DNA of 64,000 nucleotides from Isoetes taiwanensis (taxonomy: Eukaryota > Streptophyta > Lycopodiopsida > Isoetales > Isoetaceae). The first letter of the stretch is position 1. Every line of letters begins with the position of its first letter. The notes under the pieces are model-generated. The model searched no databases and was not told the origin of the DNA. It saw nothing but the letters and a program-made list of their open reading frames with translations. The stretch covers positions 479,845-543,844 of the forward strand of contig JAJEKV010000111.1 in NCBI GenBank assembly GCA_021234155.1, in the 5' to 3' direction. Shown one piece after another: positions 34,826-46,399 of this stretch. The position numbers and the translations under genes were made by a program.

Positions 34826-35264
34826 TCAACTCGGCTGGAAGACATAAAACGTGGTCATATGAGGTACCTCAGGATGCTTAAGCTTGTTGTCCATAAAAAT
34901 ATAGGCAGGCTTAACCACTTCGACACATTGCGAGTGTGAGCAGTTTAATTGCCTGAAAACATACATATCAAGCAGCCATTCATCACACTTATGCCAAAAA
35001 TCTAAACTCAAGCAACATTTAACCTATAAAAGAATTAAAGTCTTTCCATTCACCATTCATGCAAGAGCAAACATGGAGATTGTCTAAATATAGTAGCATG
35101 GAAAAGGGATAATACCTGGTTTCGCAGTATGCTTCTGTCATTTCTTGCCAGAGAATGGCAGGGGTTGGCATGATACATGCTCTACCTTCTGGGTTTTTGA
35201 CCTTGAAGTAGCTCATCTCTGAACTCCCGAATGATCTATAAAAGGGCATATCAAGGGAAGCCAC
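34826..35264 (-). CDS. Last two exons of an unrecognised gene, splice sites intact
   Basis: Exon 1 (35,264-35,116, 149 nt) follows an acceptor (TGCAG at 35,265-35,269) and ends at a donor (CCAG/GTATTA). The 163-nt intron (35,115-34,953) ends TTTTCAG. Exon 2 (34,952-34,826) restores the phase (2+1) and ends in TGA. Segments read MSYFKVKNPEGRACIMPTPA, LWQEMTEAYCET, CVEVVKPAYIFMDNKL and HPEVPHMTTFYVFQPS. Unlike everything around it, this piece has no frameshift or premature stop. I do not recognise the family. Upstream exons would lie above 35,270, but none are evident before the kinase pseudogene, so it may be a captured or truncated gene end. Confidence 0.5.
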
Positions 35265-35269
35265 CTGCA

Positions 35270-35590
35270 TGTGAAATCTTCCAAAAGGGGAAATGGCAAT
35301 TACCTTAAATCATAACTTAGCATCTGCCAGACCAAAACTTTCAAATAATAGTCCTTTAAACCAATCTTCATGGTGGCAACTCAAACCATTCTTGACAAAA
35401 ATGTAAAAGGCTTTGTTTAGATACATTTCATGCTAGGGAGCTTCAGCTTTACATGACAGCCTTCTAGAAAGAATATAGCATGGGCGGCTACGCCACTAAT
35501 GTGTAAATTCTTCCCATGTAGTTACAAGAACAATTAACATATCCCTGATGATGATCCTTCACTTGTGAGTGCTAAAGATGATCCTAATGA
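35270..35590. other. Spacer between the spliced gene end and the kinase pseudogene
   Basis: AT-rich, no open frame of note. It probably combines an intron of the spliced gene with the 3' flank of the kinase pseudogene. Confidence 0.35.
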
Positions 35591-37440
35591 TGATCCCTTG
35601 CCTCAGTCATCACTAAATTTTCCACATTTATCCAAAAGGGTTACAGATGCCATGGTTAAAGGCCTTTTCCATTTGCCTAAACACATTGTAATGCCAAATC
35701 CAATGCTTCAATAATTGGTGATGAATCATCAGGCCGCTGTAAAGATGAATAAATCGAAACATTGAGGAGGCCTATTTCAGCAAGATGCATACCCATCTAG
35801 TAATAATACCAGGAATAGATCTGTTGTTGATCAATAGCCTTTCTTCCAGAAATGAGTTCCAAGAGAAATCACCTAAAGCTGTAAAACACGCCTATGGTGC
35901 TAAAGTAATTTGGGTCCAGGCACCAGAGTGCCCATTACTGCTAAATGTCAAATGATGGCACCCGCAATGAGTTCAAATAATGATAGGACAAAATCTGAAC
36001 ACGAAAGCATTCCACTTTGTCCAGCAGTATGTTTGACGAATTTGACATCTCTGTGAATTATAGGCGCTTCTGTATGAATGCAAGTATTCTAGACCCCCTT
36101 TGATGCTTGCTATGCCTAATTTTGATTCTCATTCTCCATGTCAGTCTTAACTTAAATTGTTGCCAAACAGGCAATCAAACAATGATCCATTTTCCATAAA
36201 CTCATAAACTAGCAACTCTTTCTTCCTGCAGTATCCAACCAAGTTTTATCAGATATGTATGATGCAGCACAGCAAGAAGTTGCAGCCTGGATCAAAGATT
36301 TAGATCTCTCTGGGCCAGATCTCTTTATCGCTACAACTCGGCTCCATCTTGAAGTAGTCCTTGTAAACCATTCCAAATGCCCCCACCAAGAAGCATGGAA
36401 GCACCAGGAATTTGGCAGAGCCAAGCCCAGCCAGAATGCTCCACCGGTGACTTTTCCCTGATCTCAAGGGTCCTCTGAAAATGCTCTCAATCTAGTCCAA
36501 TATATCACAAACCAAAAAGAATTGCAACTACAAACCACGCTTACCACAACTCCAACAGCTATGCCAAGAACACACTTTTGATTTCTTTGCCAAAGCAGAT
36601 GAAGCAATAGACATGGTATACGGCAATAGACATGGGCAGCGCAAGTCCCATTCAGGCATTTCCACAAGGAGTTTGCCTCTAGGGAACCGGCTAAGAACGA
36701 GAACAACACCTAGGGTAAATCATACCAGAAGTAGGGGCAACTGAAGACTTATATATGTATTGATCTTCACTGCATTGCTAAGCATAAAGCTTCACTAACG
36801 GAATACCCAAGACCTAGAGACACTAAACTGCTTTTGTTTCCTCCTTCAACATTTAAATCTCGTGGGCTTATCCAGCCTCACCCCACAGGTACCAAGTTCC
36901 AGAGATTACCGAAAAGGACACATCTGGCATCCAGCGACCCTGTGAATTATCTCCCAGCAACTGCTCCATGGGTATCATCTCACGCCGCGAGTTGTGCCTC
37001 CTGGAAGCCACAGGTTGGTGGCTGAGAAATTATGCCCCAGCTGGAGGCTGGAGATGAAATCATTCCTCTACACAATGTCTTTCCTGTTTCTCATTCCACA
37101 CACATGATGCCTTCCTGCAAAAAATAGCACTATACTGGGAGCTTGAGGGATCTGAAAGGCCAGGCTCTGATTCTCGTCCAACGCCTCTCAGGTCTCCCAG
37201 CAGACGGCCTCATAGTGTTTTGCTTAGCCCACAAGTGAAAAAATCCCCGAAGTGACCATGCAGCACACCTTTTGAGGTTCCACTGGCCAGTCGTTACCTC
37301 CCCAGCACGACCGAGCCAGACCCATTCGTCTCTAATCGCGCAACATTAAGCTCCAGAATTCAAGTTTGAATAGCTAATGTTACCGAATTTGAAGTGTTGT
37401 TGATAACCTCTCCCAGCAAACTGGGGTTCGGGATTTGTAT
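35590..37440 (-). pseudogene. CRINKLY4-like receptor kinase pseudogene 2 (ectodomain, transmembrane and kinase)
   Basis: The minus strand from 37,440 carries decayed WG repeats and a cysteine-rich region collinear with 4,844-3,885, then the transmembrane segment (about 36,500-36,560). The kinase follows with its landmarks in order: glycine-loop text GAFGMVYK (about 36,361-36,383), VVAIKRSGPE with the catalytic lysine (about 36,307-36,345), NLVGYCRKKELLVYEFMENG (about 36,185-36,245), the HRDV...SSNILLD catalytic loop (36,012-36,059, one inserted base), a degraded DFG, LLELISGRKAIDQQ (about 35,830-35,890) and ALDLALQCV...RPLTMASV (about 35,620-35,700). Family members are single-exon plasma-membrane kinases of about 900 residues. 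Stops and single-base shifts make this one dead. Confidence 0.85.
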
Positions 37441-37900
37441 GTTAGCCGCAGGTGGGGACCGCCACCTCCCGAAATCACACTCAATCCTGGGCTTTTACCT
37501 ATATATCCCGAATGGCATACAGGCAGAAGCGTTCTGCTTGATTGCACAGGCATATTCAAAGAGTGTTGAAAGAGTGCTCTTTATACCCATCCCCACAGTT
37601 GATTTGGGGAAACTAGAAAGAACATAACAAAGTAGCTCAAACTCATGGAAATTCTTTAGGCCATATCTCTAGCTTCATGACAAGCATTATATTGTAAATA
37701 GAAGCTGCTGCCCCCGATAATGTGCGATCCGATGCCAAGCATTATATTGTAATCGAAGCTGCCACCGGATACTGTGCGATCCGATGCTAAGCTATTATAT
37801 GGTATGGTATAAGTTAGTATATATAAAATTCCTCTCCATAGTCGACCTTCACATTAATAAGGTTTGGCTTTAGATACCCAAGTAAGGATTTCGGGTAAAG
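37440..37900 (+). repeat. Dispersed repeat adjoining the pseudogene
   Basis: Matches 12,745-13,045, 6,600-6,930 and 13,740-13,905. The marker 'aaagagtgttgaaagagtgct' is at 37,557-37,577, and 'tatggtatggtataagttag' at 37,799-37,818. A roughly 60-base direct repeat ('gc(c)aagcattatattgtaa..gaagctgc.....gcgatccgatg') occurs twice at 37,677-37,790. Confidence 0.65.
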
Positions 37901-38490
37901 GTTGGGTTTGGTGATTGTGTTTTTTTTTTTTACTGGCTTCTATTTCTATGGTTTGTCTTCTTCATATTTTTCTTGTATTTTGTTAGTTTCCCCGGCATGC
38001 ATGCGACCTCCTGGAATTGCAAGTAGCTGCAGCAGGGTTCCCGGAATTGGCTGGGTTCATTCAAGTTTTGGGAGAGGTTCCAAGGTTTGCCATCTGTTGC
38101 ATGTGCGATTGTGATTCATCATGGGATCGGCATGGCTCCTCGATCCTGGCCGTATGGATCTCTCGCGATGCACGCAGACCATGCCTAGCCATCGCCGCAG
38201 CCGCTCACCCGGGTTGGATCTCCTCACACCAACGACGACATCTAAATTTATTTCAGCTTTATTCAGGCTTTCTATTCCCTCGCCTTATTCCGCGGCTTCC
38301 TTATTCCTATTCTATTCTCGCGGCTTATTTTCCCCGCCTTTCACCGGAGCTTATGGTCGCATTTTGCACCGTGCTTGGGCTTCATCGACTAATCGATATG
38401 TACGTATTTGCACATTTTGGTGTATCCGCTTGGTTGACCCACGGTTTGACAATGGTCAAAACTTAAAAAATAAAAGGTTACACACGATAA
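37900..38490 (+). other. GC-richer island with overlapping long plus frames
   Basis: Two overlapping frames (38,017-38,466 and 38,121-38,495) are open through the same GC-rich DNA. This usually reflects composition rather than coding, and neither has a recognisable motif. A run of 12 T lies at 37,919-37,930. No counterpart was seen in block 1. Confidence 0.3.
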
Positions 38491-39420
38491 GGTAATGCCA
38501 ATTTATCACGAAGGGAGTTTTTTATTCTTAGCACGACATGTGAATGGTTGGACCACATTAAATCAAACTAGAACGCGACGACTTATAGTCGGTACATTTT
38601 TATTCTCTCTCGTTAATGTTTTATGTCCATTGGATTAAGGCATACTGTCAATATAAATCAAGGGCATATTTACACCTCACACTCCTCAGATAGCACAACG
38701 CCTCCCATATCGCCACATATATCGCATGGAAATTGCCATGCATCGGGAAATACTGCAGGGAGAACCATTGCACACAAGAATACAGTCACGTAGTCGCACC
38801 ATCCGTTACAAACAACCGGAGGTCCAAATCCCGGAACCTTCGCTTGCTCATGAAACCATCCGCCTCATGAAGATCTATATAAGAGGCCTCTTCATTTCCA
38901 TCAAACTCGCATGGCAAAAGCGCGCTTACATTTCCTTCTACATTTTCCGCACCTGGAAGAAAGGGGAACAATCGGTAATAGGAAGGTCCAGCTTGTTCTC
39001 CAAAATCGTGAGGCAACAAGAAAGAAGAAGCTCTCTAATCATCAATAAATAAATCAAGCAATAAATGAAGCAAGAAGAAGAAACAATATTTTAGCAAGGC
39101 GTCGATGAAGCTTGAGCAGAAACATTTGAGCAGCCGATTTGAGCAGTAGGGCCCATTTCGTCGCCACACTTCCCCGTGATGCAAATCGATAAAGAAGAGG
39201 CCTCCAAAACAATATTTTAGCAAGCAGTCGAGCTCCGGCAGAGTGTGCCTCCATCTAAGTTAGCCCTTATGTACCCCCGTAGCTGCCATTACGCTATTTC
39301 CTTTACCATCAAGAGGAACCACAAAACAAGAACTGCACTCATAGGAAAGAAATTCTAGAGTCCCCCTTTTCCACTGCACCTAGCCCAAATCTTAGAAAGA
39401 GAAATTTTGGTAACGATAGT
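38490..39420. other. Repeat edge plus an unassigned AT/GC-mixed stretch
   Basis: 38,490-38,600 matches 13,905-13,990 and 6,930-7,040. Opposing open frames at 38,726-39,052 (plus) and 38,786-39,019 (minus; residues include HDFGEQAGPSYYRLFPFLPG) cover the same DNA; the minus one looks more protein-like but is not recognised. 'aacaatattttagcaag' occurs twice (39,084-39,100; 39,210-39,226). Confidence 0.3.
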
Positions 39421-40380
39421 CAAAAAAGAGGCTTTTATTCTCTCTTTTTTAGCACGACAGAGCAATGGTCGGACCCGGCGCTTATGCCGGATACGTAAGA
39501 ATGGCGCTCCAATCAAGAATGGCTAAGCTTCGCCATGGCCTTGAAGCTTCAGATTCGCCAAAGCCCCAACTCACGCCTCTCTTCCCACAAATAGAAACAC
39601 CCATCTTCACATAGAACCATCAAGTAAAGAAAAAGCCAATCCAAAGGGTATCATATTTTCACCCAAAATCAATGACGAGTTCTAAAATTATAATCCCTAA
39701 ATTCTGGCCGAAGTTGGGTCGGATTTAGCAATTATTTGTCTTGTTTTAATTATTTGGTTGCCCCTAAGGGGCAAACCACGCTATTGTGGATTTTTGGCAC
39801 ATTCTAAGTATATGCCAAGCAATATGCCTAGAATGCCAAACCGCTCCAAACTCGCTATTGCTCAAACCGGTGGTTGCTGGCACTCCGCTGGCGAACGGCC
39901 AACCGGGCCGAATCTACAATTTGTTAAAGAAAATCGATGCATTCTTGTCGCTTCTAGTGAATTTTCGCGGTTTGGCTCACGATTGGCACATGGGTTCATG
40001 GGAGTCAGATTGGCACGTGGGAAACTTTCTTGCTCCTAAATATTTACCGCTACCAGTTTCAGTATGCACCTAATGCCTGCATGAAATTTTGCAAGATTCA
40101 TTTCTCAAGGCTTAAGAACAACTAAAGAAGTTGTCCTTCACGCATGTGCTTTATTTGGCGTTCGCCTTTCAATCGCTTTCCCTTTAGGTAGCAGCATCTA
40201 GCCATCTTGGTGTCTGGCTTCACTTCACGGGTGTTCGTAGGGTTGAGCACGCTATGCGCCCATAAACCGGGCATGTCCAGCTGCCGCAAATTTGTGACAC
40301 TTTCAGAACAATGCAAGGTATAATATACTTTATGTCAAAACAAGACCTTAATTTCATAGCAAAAAGATTAAAGTAAAGAC
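39420..40380 (+). repeat. Second copy of the hairpin-bearing dispersed repeat
   Basis: Collinear with 7,050-8,130. Shared: 'ccacaaatagaaa', 'aatccaaaggg/tatcatattttca', 'gagttctaa', the hairpin core, 'gaatctacaatttgtt', 'gcattctt', 'gcacatgggttcatgggag' and 'caagaccttaatttca..gcaaaa'. A perfect palindrome GCCCCTAAGGGGC precedes the hairpin (39,762-39,774). Non-coding. Confidence 0.7.
39762..39840. repeat. Hairpin core of the dispersed repeat (copy 4) with a GCCCCTAAGGGGC palindrome
   Basis: The arms 'tttttggcacattctaagtatat' and 'atatgcctagaatgcca' pair imperfectly. The 13-bp palindrome sits 16 bases before the hairpin. A related 'cccttggggttgctcctaaaggg' precedes the copy at 32,750. Confidence 0.6.
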
Positions 40381-42370
40381 CGTATCGAAATTTCAAGAAG
40401 TATGGATCCGCCTTATAGAACATGCATGTTAATGAATGCCTACAAATATATTTGTTTCCAAAGACCATACAATGGAACTATTAGTATCTTGTCTTTCTTA
40501 TTCCGCACGTTAATCCACAACCGCCTATTGTTTATGCATCATCTAAAGAGTGCTTGTGGCCCTAATTCAAAGGTTTTTCCATCGCTAATTTTAATGGTTT
40601 AAAAAAGTTAGTAAAATTAGGATTTACTTTGCGTGTCCCTTTCTCCTAAGATGACAAAACTAATCATCTCATGAAGGAGAGGCCGCTCAATCTTGAAACA
40701 CACAACCGTTTGAGTTGAACTTTGTCGCGATTCGATTCAACAAGAAAGCCATACGACAAGAATGAGCCAACATATTAAATCATTTTGCCTTTAAAACCCA
40801 CCTCCATTTTACTAATCTCATGTTACAAGGTGATCCCGGGATGCTAATCGGGATGTGATGTTCAATTACATAAATGTAAGCAGAGCCCTCGTACGCACTT
40901 GAGTAAGTAAAACCGCTTAGAAACGCTTATCTTCTAGAGTTGGAGAGTCATTGCTTTGTTTTTTGCTATGCAAATTTATAATTCTTCAACAGATTTGAAT
41001 TGGTTTAAACAATTTGTAAAATGGTGGTGTTCTATTGGGTAAGAGTGGTAGCAATTTAATGAGTGTAAGCTTTAGTGGGTGCAAACCGCTTTAGGAGGTC
41101 ATTATGTACTCAAGAGCAAAAGATAGAGCGGAAAAGGAGCTTGTTCCATCCTTGGTCATCCTTTTTCCATTCATACTCTCTCTCCTTTCCATTATCGCTG
41201 ATGGGTTTCAGTGAATTCTCAAACATTAGATAGGGGAATATTCTCGAGGATATGCCCTCTAGTGCCATCCCATCCCTACACCTTACTCCGAGATGGGGTC
41301 AAACATGTGGCTCTATTTAAGGGGCGCTTGACATCCATTGCAAGGGATTTTTGATGTCATTTGACCGCAAAATAGCAACTATCTATTCTGAGGCGCAATT
41401 AGTAGGCGCCGAGGTTTATCCCGTATTTCTTCGCCACAAGATGGCTAAAACAACCGCTTGACGCATCAATGTCGGCTTCAAGACCGCAAAGAGAATGGAC
41501 AATAAACAAACCGGGGATTTGAACCCCGGCCAATCCATTTTCCCATCCTTTTTAAGTTTGATGTCCGGTCATGACAATGAGCCACAATAACGTAAAATGA
41601 CACCAAGCAAATAACGTGAATTACCTAAGTTTCTTCGCTTTGCATGTTTTAAACTCTCGAGGTTACCTAGCAATGAAGAGCAACAAGAAGACATGGCATC
41701 TAAACGCCAATCGTGATAGCAAAGTTGAATAGGAAATGAATAAAAGAAAGGGAGCTATGTAGCGTAACCTGCGGGAGCACAAACATACGACCGCAAAGAA
41801 ATAGTATACCTTCACTCTACGTAAACACTTCGACTTCTCATCATTGATTTGAATATCTAATTCTGAGAATTTGCCGATGGAATGTTAGGATAAGCAATTC
41901 ACACGAGCCATCATTCCTCATTTCTCATTGAGCATGTATCATGCAGATGTCGCTTTTACCGTAAGCAATCATGCTACTTCTTCAACGCTATCGCTAAAAG
42001 ACAAAAGCTAGAATAATCCGCCAAAGCCATCAACGACATGGTCTATCATAAGTGATTACTCACTTAAGCACTTTCCCGCTTCTTTAGTCCCCCTACTGCT
42101 GAACAATCAAGATGTTCATCACAAGAAAGAAGACGACCAAGATTCCATTTCTGTGCCACAACCGCCTAAGCGCGATCTCGCCTGCCGCCTCTCGCTGTAA
42201 AGATGGGCCTTGCATCAAACCATGGAGACGCACACCACTCCATCAAGCACTTCCCTCAATACAGAACACGTAAGATTCATTTATGCCCTAAAATATACCC
42301 ACTTTCATACAATACAAGCCAAAATCATCTAAACCATATGTGTAATAAACATACGTTTCAGCAGAATCCA
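40380..42370. other. Block 2 interior, no gene seen
   Basis: 'atccttggtcatcctttttcc' at 41,150-41,172 matches block 1 at 14,100-14,122. Elsewhere there are short anonymous frames only (40,402-40,602; 42,203-42,391). Confidence 0.35.
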
Positions 42371-42750
42371 GCCAACTATATTGGATCGTGAATTATCCAT
42401 GTAATAAGTAATCAAGACACACCTGTGAGGCTCGCAGGGAGCATGCAAAATCTCCAATTATAACTCAGATAGACTAGCACAAGGAGTAGTATATTGTAGT
42501 ACTGTATGACAAGCAAAGACAAGACCACTACTCAGGAAGATTATTTTGAGCACAAAACGAATCATGTAAGCCAATGAAATAATCATTGCATAAAGCCACA
42601 ACCGCTTAATTTACTTCCTGTACGCAAATGATGAGAATCGACAAACTTTATTAAAAAACAATTTGCAAGTGCCAATAAAGATGCATGCTGTGTACTTGTG
42701 CCCTCATATGGAAATGCATGTTTTCTAGGATGGATGATGTGTTATTTATA
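42370..42750 (+). repeat. Uninterrupted copy of the repeat that carries the poly-A insertion in block 1
   Basis: Collinear with 14,125-14,279 plus 15,128-15,350, with nothing between 'accactact' and 'aggaagattattttgag'. This is the empty-site reference for the insertion at 14,280-15,127. Confidence 0.75.
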
Positions 42751-44000
42751 TGCCTGGTGGGATTAAACCCCATGACTGCTAATAGGAGGTAATTTGAGAT
42801 CCTATTTTGTCCCATTAGATGCTGCCAGTGCCACATCAGCCTTTTTAAACCGGCCAATAAGAGAAGAGCTCCAGTATTTATTCCAAGATATGTGGCGTTA
42901 GTAATTATGCTTAACTAACTTTGGCAAGTACTATTTTTCTACTTTATAACTTTGATCAAAAACTCCGATTCGAATAATTATTTCAGGGTAACGATTCATC
43001 TCCCCTCAAGATCATTGGTTATATCTTTTGGAATGTAAATATATAAGAAAAGAGCAAAAAACCATATTTTTAAGATTAACACATATGGCTTGTATTGAAA
43101 TACATAACCATATATCACCAAGATCTTTTTCATTCTCGTGATCTAACGCAACAACAAACGCCGCAAAGATTTTCAAGGAGTAGATCAAAAGAGTAGGGAA
43201 AACAATGAAGAATGAAGTTGTTAATGCCGACACTGCGCTTGATGTAGAGTACTCATTCTATTGGAGGATTCTATGGGACAAAAAGGAGATCTCAAATTAC
43301 CTCTAATGCTAGCCCTAGTTTACCTTCTTTTTATTTTGAGGTTGGGACCCGCGCTGGCGAACGGTGATCTTACGCCAAAGATGGGCGCTCCTTTCCGCTT
43401 GGCGCTTCCTCTGCGGATCGGGCCGCAAAGATTGAATGCCATTTTCGAATCGCCTTCACAAATCGAACTTTTCATCGCTTTGTGCGCTTCATTTCAGATT
43501 CAAAGGGAAGGAAGGAAAACTCTAAGCCGCACAGGCTTTTTTATTTTGCAAGAAAGCGAAGCTAAATTTGAAGAGAGGCTTTGTATTTAACCTAAATAAA
43601 GGAATGGCCTCTCCACGATATGGGATTAGGTATGGACATTACAAGAAGAAACTATTTTCTATTGTGAAAATCACGTATAAAATACGATCTATGCTATCAA
43701 CTAACCAAGGTTAGTGTATTTCAATTTGATGTGAGTCTAAAGCTCTTTTGCTTTCTTTGATCACCTTTCTTCTTGAGAAGCAGAGCCAATGTGCGGTTCT
43801 TATTTACTAAGTTGAGGACTTGTGGTAGGGAGACATTTTTATATGTTCTACATTTTTGTGCAACGCTCCATGACATGATTGGCACATGTTGAGGTCCGTT
43901 AATGGGCTTGCTTAGCTAGGAAAAGGCTTTGGTGCTTTCTTGGCTTTAAGAGATAGAAGAAGAAAAAGATGGAGCGCATTCAAATCGGCCGGTTTTTAGG
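42750..44000. other. Unassigned stretch
   Basis: A plus frame at 43,261-43,590 (starts MEDSMGQKGDLKLPLMLALV, then a hydrophobic LLFILRLG) looks superficially like a signal peptide, but continues through GC-rich, Arg/Phe-rich text without motif. I do not support it as a gene. Confidence 0.3.
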
Positions 44001-44520
44001 CATTTTATTATTAAAGGCCAAGTTGTGGCTAGCATCGATGCACTCTTCTTAGATTTCGCTCTATTTCATGTAAGAGCTTGGCAAAATCGATGTAGACAAA
44101 GAGGTAAAATGCAGCCGACCCATTTATACTAAATCACATTGATCCATCTATCTTAAAAATGCCATTCAGCTGTTCTTATTCATCTACTGTTTTAGCGGAT
44201 TTGGCACTATTTCGTTCTTGAGGAAAGCAAAAAATAGGATCATATTATTTATCGATAAATTCTTCTCTTGGAACTTCGGTATAGTATATGTTTGATATTC
44301 TTCATGTATGCTTTGCGGATTAAGATCCTTTGCCATAGCCAGTCGCGGCTAGATACATCCATCTATAATAAACTGATTTGACAGTTTTAATATGCAAGTT
44401 GTGGTTAGTATCAGGGGCTTATACTTTCTCGGATTTCTCTATCTCATATCTTACGAGGCATTGTTAGACCTTTGCAAAAGTCACGACAAGGTAAAATGCG
44501 AGCGTCTATACTAAGGGTAC
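44000..44520 (+). repeat. Imperfect tandem duplication, about 375-base spacing
   Basis: 44,018-44,125 and 44,393-44,500 share 'aagttgtggcta/ttagcatc', 'tc.tagattt/ggattt', 'ctctatttcat/ctcatat', 'ttggcaaaa/tttgcaaaa' and 'aaagaggtaaaatgc/acaaggtaaaatgcgag'. The copies are well diverged. Non-coding. Confidence 0.4.
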
Positions 44521-46290
44521 ATCATGTTATTCTTGGAGCGATCCCCGGCGATTACTGAGAAGGCCTTCTTAGCGGGCAGGAATTGAAATCCGCGATCCCA
44601 TATCAGATCTTGCTCGAGCCGAGGCTTCCTTCCATTACAAAGTGACTGGAGCGTCACGTATTATTTACTTCGGAAGGTGGTGGCTATGGATGAAGCCCAT
44701 TTTACTTAACCTTGTTTGGCGATGGCGATGGGCCATGACGACTCAAAGCTGTTGGAAAGACAAAAGCAAGCCGGTGGTTCGCAATGGAATGTCGCGAGGC
44801 ACCGCGGATAATGGACCGGTGCATACCGCAGAAGGAAGCCTTGTTGCCTTGAAGCGGTACTTGGATGCTTGCTTCATGGCCAAGCTTTGGGATCGCGAGG
44901 CCACGTCACATGTCAAGGTGGCAAATTATCGACGACAGGTTAATCCCATGCTCACGAGGGCCCTACCACTACCTATGCACCATCTACCCATGAAAAGCGC
45001 GGGGTGATTGCTTCCATTAAGCGCAGTGCACACCACCTCCGCATTAGAGCGAGGGAGATGGATTCGGGGAGCAGCGTGAGGGCCGAATACGTCAATCAAA
45101 CATCCAGCGAAGCCATTGAAGAGGATGAAAGTCCGCCCTCGGGCACGTCGGCGTCTCACGAGCATATCGGGCTCGGTATACCGGTTAGGTGTACTTATCG
45201 GGGCCTTGCATGAGCTACGAGCGACCTCGTAAGCTTGTTAGGATGTTACCTCCGAGGAGGCCGAAGCGGATCTGCTTCAGGTTATGCCCCACGGTCAGGC
45301 AGTAATACCGGTACTGGCGATTATATAAAGCGCGATTATGTCAGCATCCCTTATTGCTACTAAGAGTTTCCCCGAAAACCCTTGAGCGAGGAGTTTTAAT
45401 CACGGTAGTAATATGCACAACGCTCTCTCTTTGTGCCAGGTCCCATAGGCGGTTGGTCTCGTGGGCGATAAAATCATATTATTCTATTCTTATTCATCTT
45501 TGTTTCTTAATCTCACACTATTTCTGATTTCCAAGCAGAGATGATGTATTGTTTTCTTAGGAATTTCGGTACCAACGTAATGGCGTGTTGTTCTTCATGT
45601 CTTTGTGGCGTCCCCTACTCGCGCATATCACGGTGCCGCCGCCGTCCTATAAACTTTCGAGTTCATCCCCATACCAGCTCCCATCGCGATCACGAGGACC
45701 CTCCGCGTATCCTTTGCATCATGATGAGTTCGAGTGGAAGAATGAAGGGTCATTTAACTGTCTTCCTCGGGGCCTACCTAAGAGCTGCCGGAGCGTAAAC
45801 ATACATGTCGTTATACAACCAACATCCACATAACCATCTCGAAGGATGGCTCATCACATATCTGCATAGACAAAATCGGTGCATCACATGGGGAATCCCT
45901 ATTTCAGACTCAAAGGAATGACTACGGCAGGTCTCGGAAGTTAAATTCTTGACTTAAAATTCATGGCGAAATGGATTTGGGCAGCATGAAGGCATAACCC
46001 AGAGGTGGTCCTCATCGCCCTCCTGTGCACTTTCTTGAGGAGTAGATTGAAGTGTTGGGACTGACATGGGATGCGCGCCAAAGGGGCTATTCACGAGTTG
46101 CATCTCGATGGAGTGGGGCGGTAGGGATCACTCCCTCGAGAGATCTACATCTTCGACTCAAGGTGACTAAGGGGCCACAGCTCTTATTGACTTGAGCCAA
46201 TGGAGAGTGGCATCGCTCCGCGGGTGTCGAGCCATGCCTTACCACACTCGGTGGCAAGCCATTAGACCTAATGATCCCGCAGTGATCGGT
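44520..46290. other. GC-richer stretch with anonymous frames
   Basis: Plus frames at 44,642-45,007 and 45,004-45,213 could read as one shifted product, but I recognise no domain and the opposite strand is also open at 44,926-45,165. It may be decayed retroelement interior. No repeat partner was seen in the window. Confidence 0.25.
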
Positions 46291-46294
46291 AGAC

Positions 46295-46395
46295 TTTACA
46301 CCGGAGGATCATTCAAGGATTAGAACCGCGAACCTCCTTATGGCGGGGTCTGGCCTTCACCCTGACCAGGTGGTAGTTCTTCTACAGTAGGAATA
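46295..46395 (-). repeat. Possible tRNA-related (SINE-like) fragment
   Basis: The minus strand reads ACCACCTGGTCAGGGTGAAG, then GGAGGTTCGCGGTTCTAATCC. The final 11 bases match the polymerase III box B consensus (GGTTCGANNCC) in 10 positions, and the preceding part resembles a tRNA anticodon/variable segment. Box A is not convincing and the spacing is short, so this is a fragment at best. Confidence 0.25.
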
Positions 46396-46399
46396 CTAG

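Noticed and set aside
34835-34867. A further intron in the spliced gene
   Set aside because: Donor- and acceptor-like sites exist, but the gap would be 33 nt, too short for a plant intron, and reading through gives a natural stop.
38017-38495. Two overlapping plus frames of 149 and 124 codons
   Set aside because: The same GC-rich DNA is open in two frames, with no motif and no conservation against block 1.
43261-43590. Plus frame with signal-peptide-like start
   Set aside because: Only the first 30 residues look meaningful; the remainder is low-information Arg/Phe/Pro text and no homologous copy is present.
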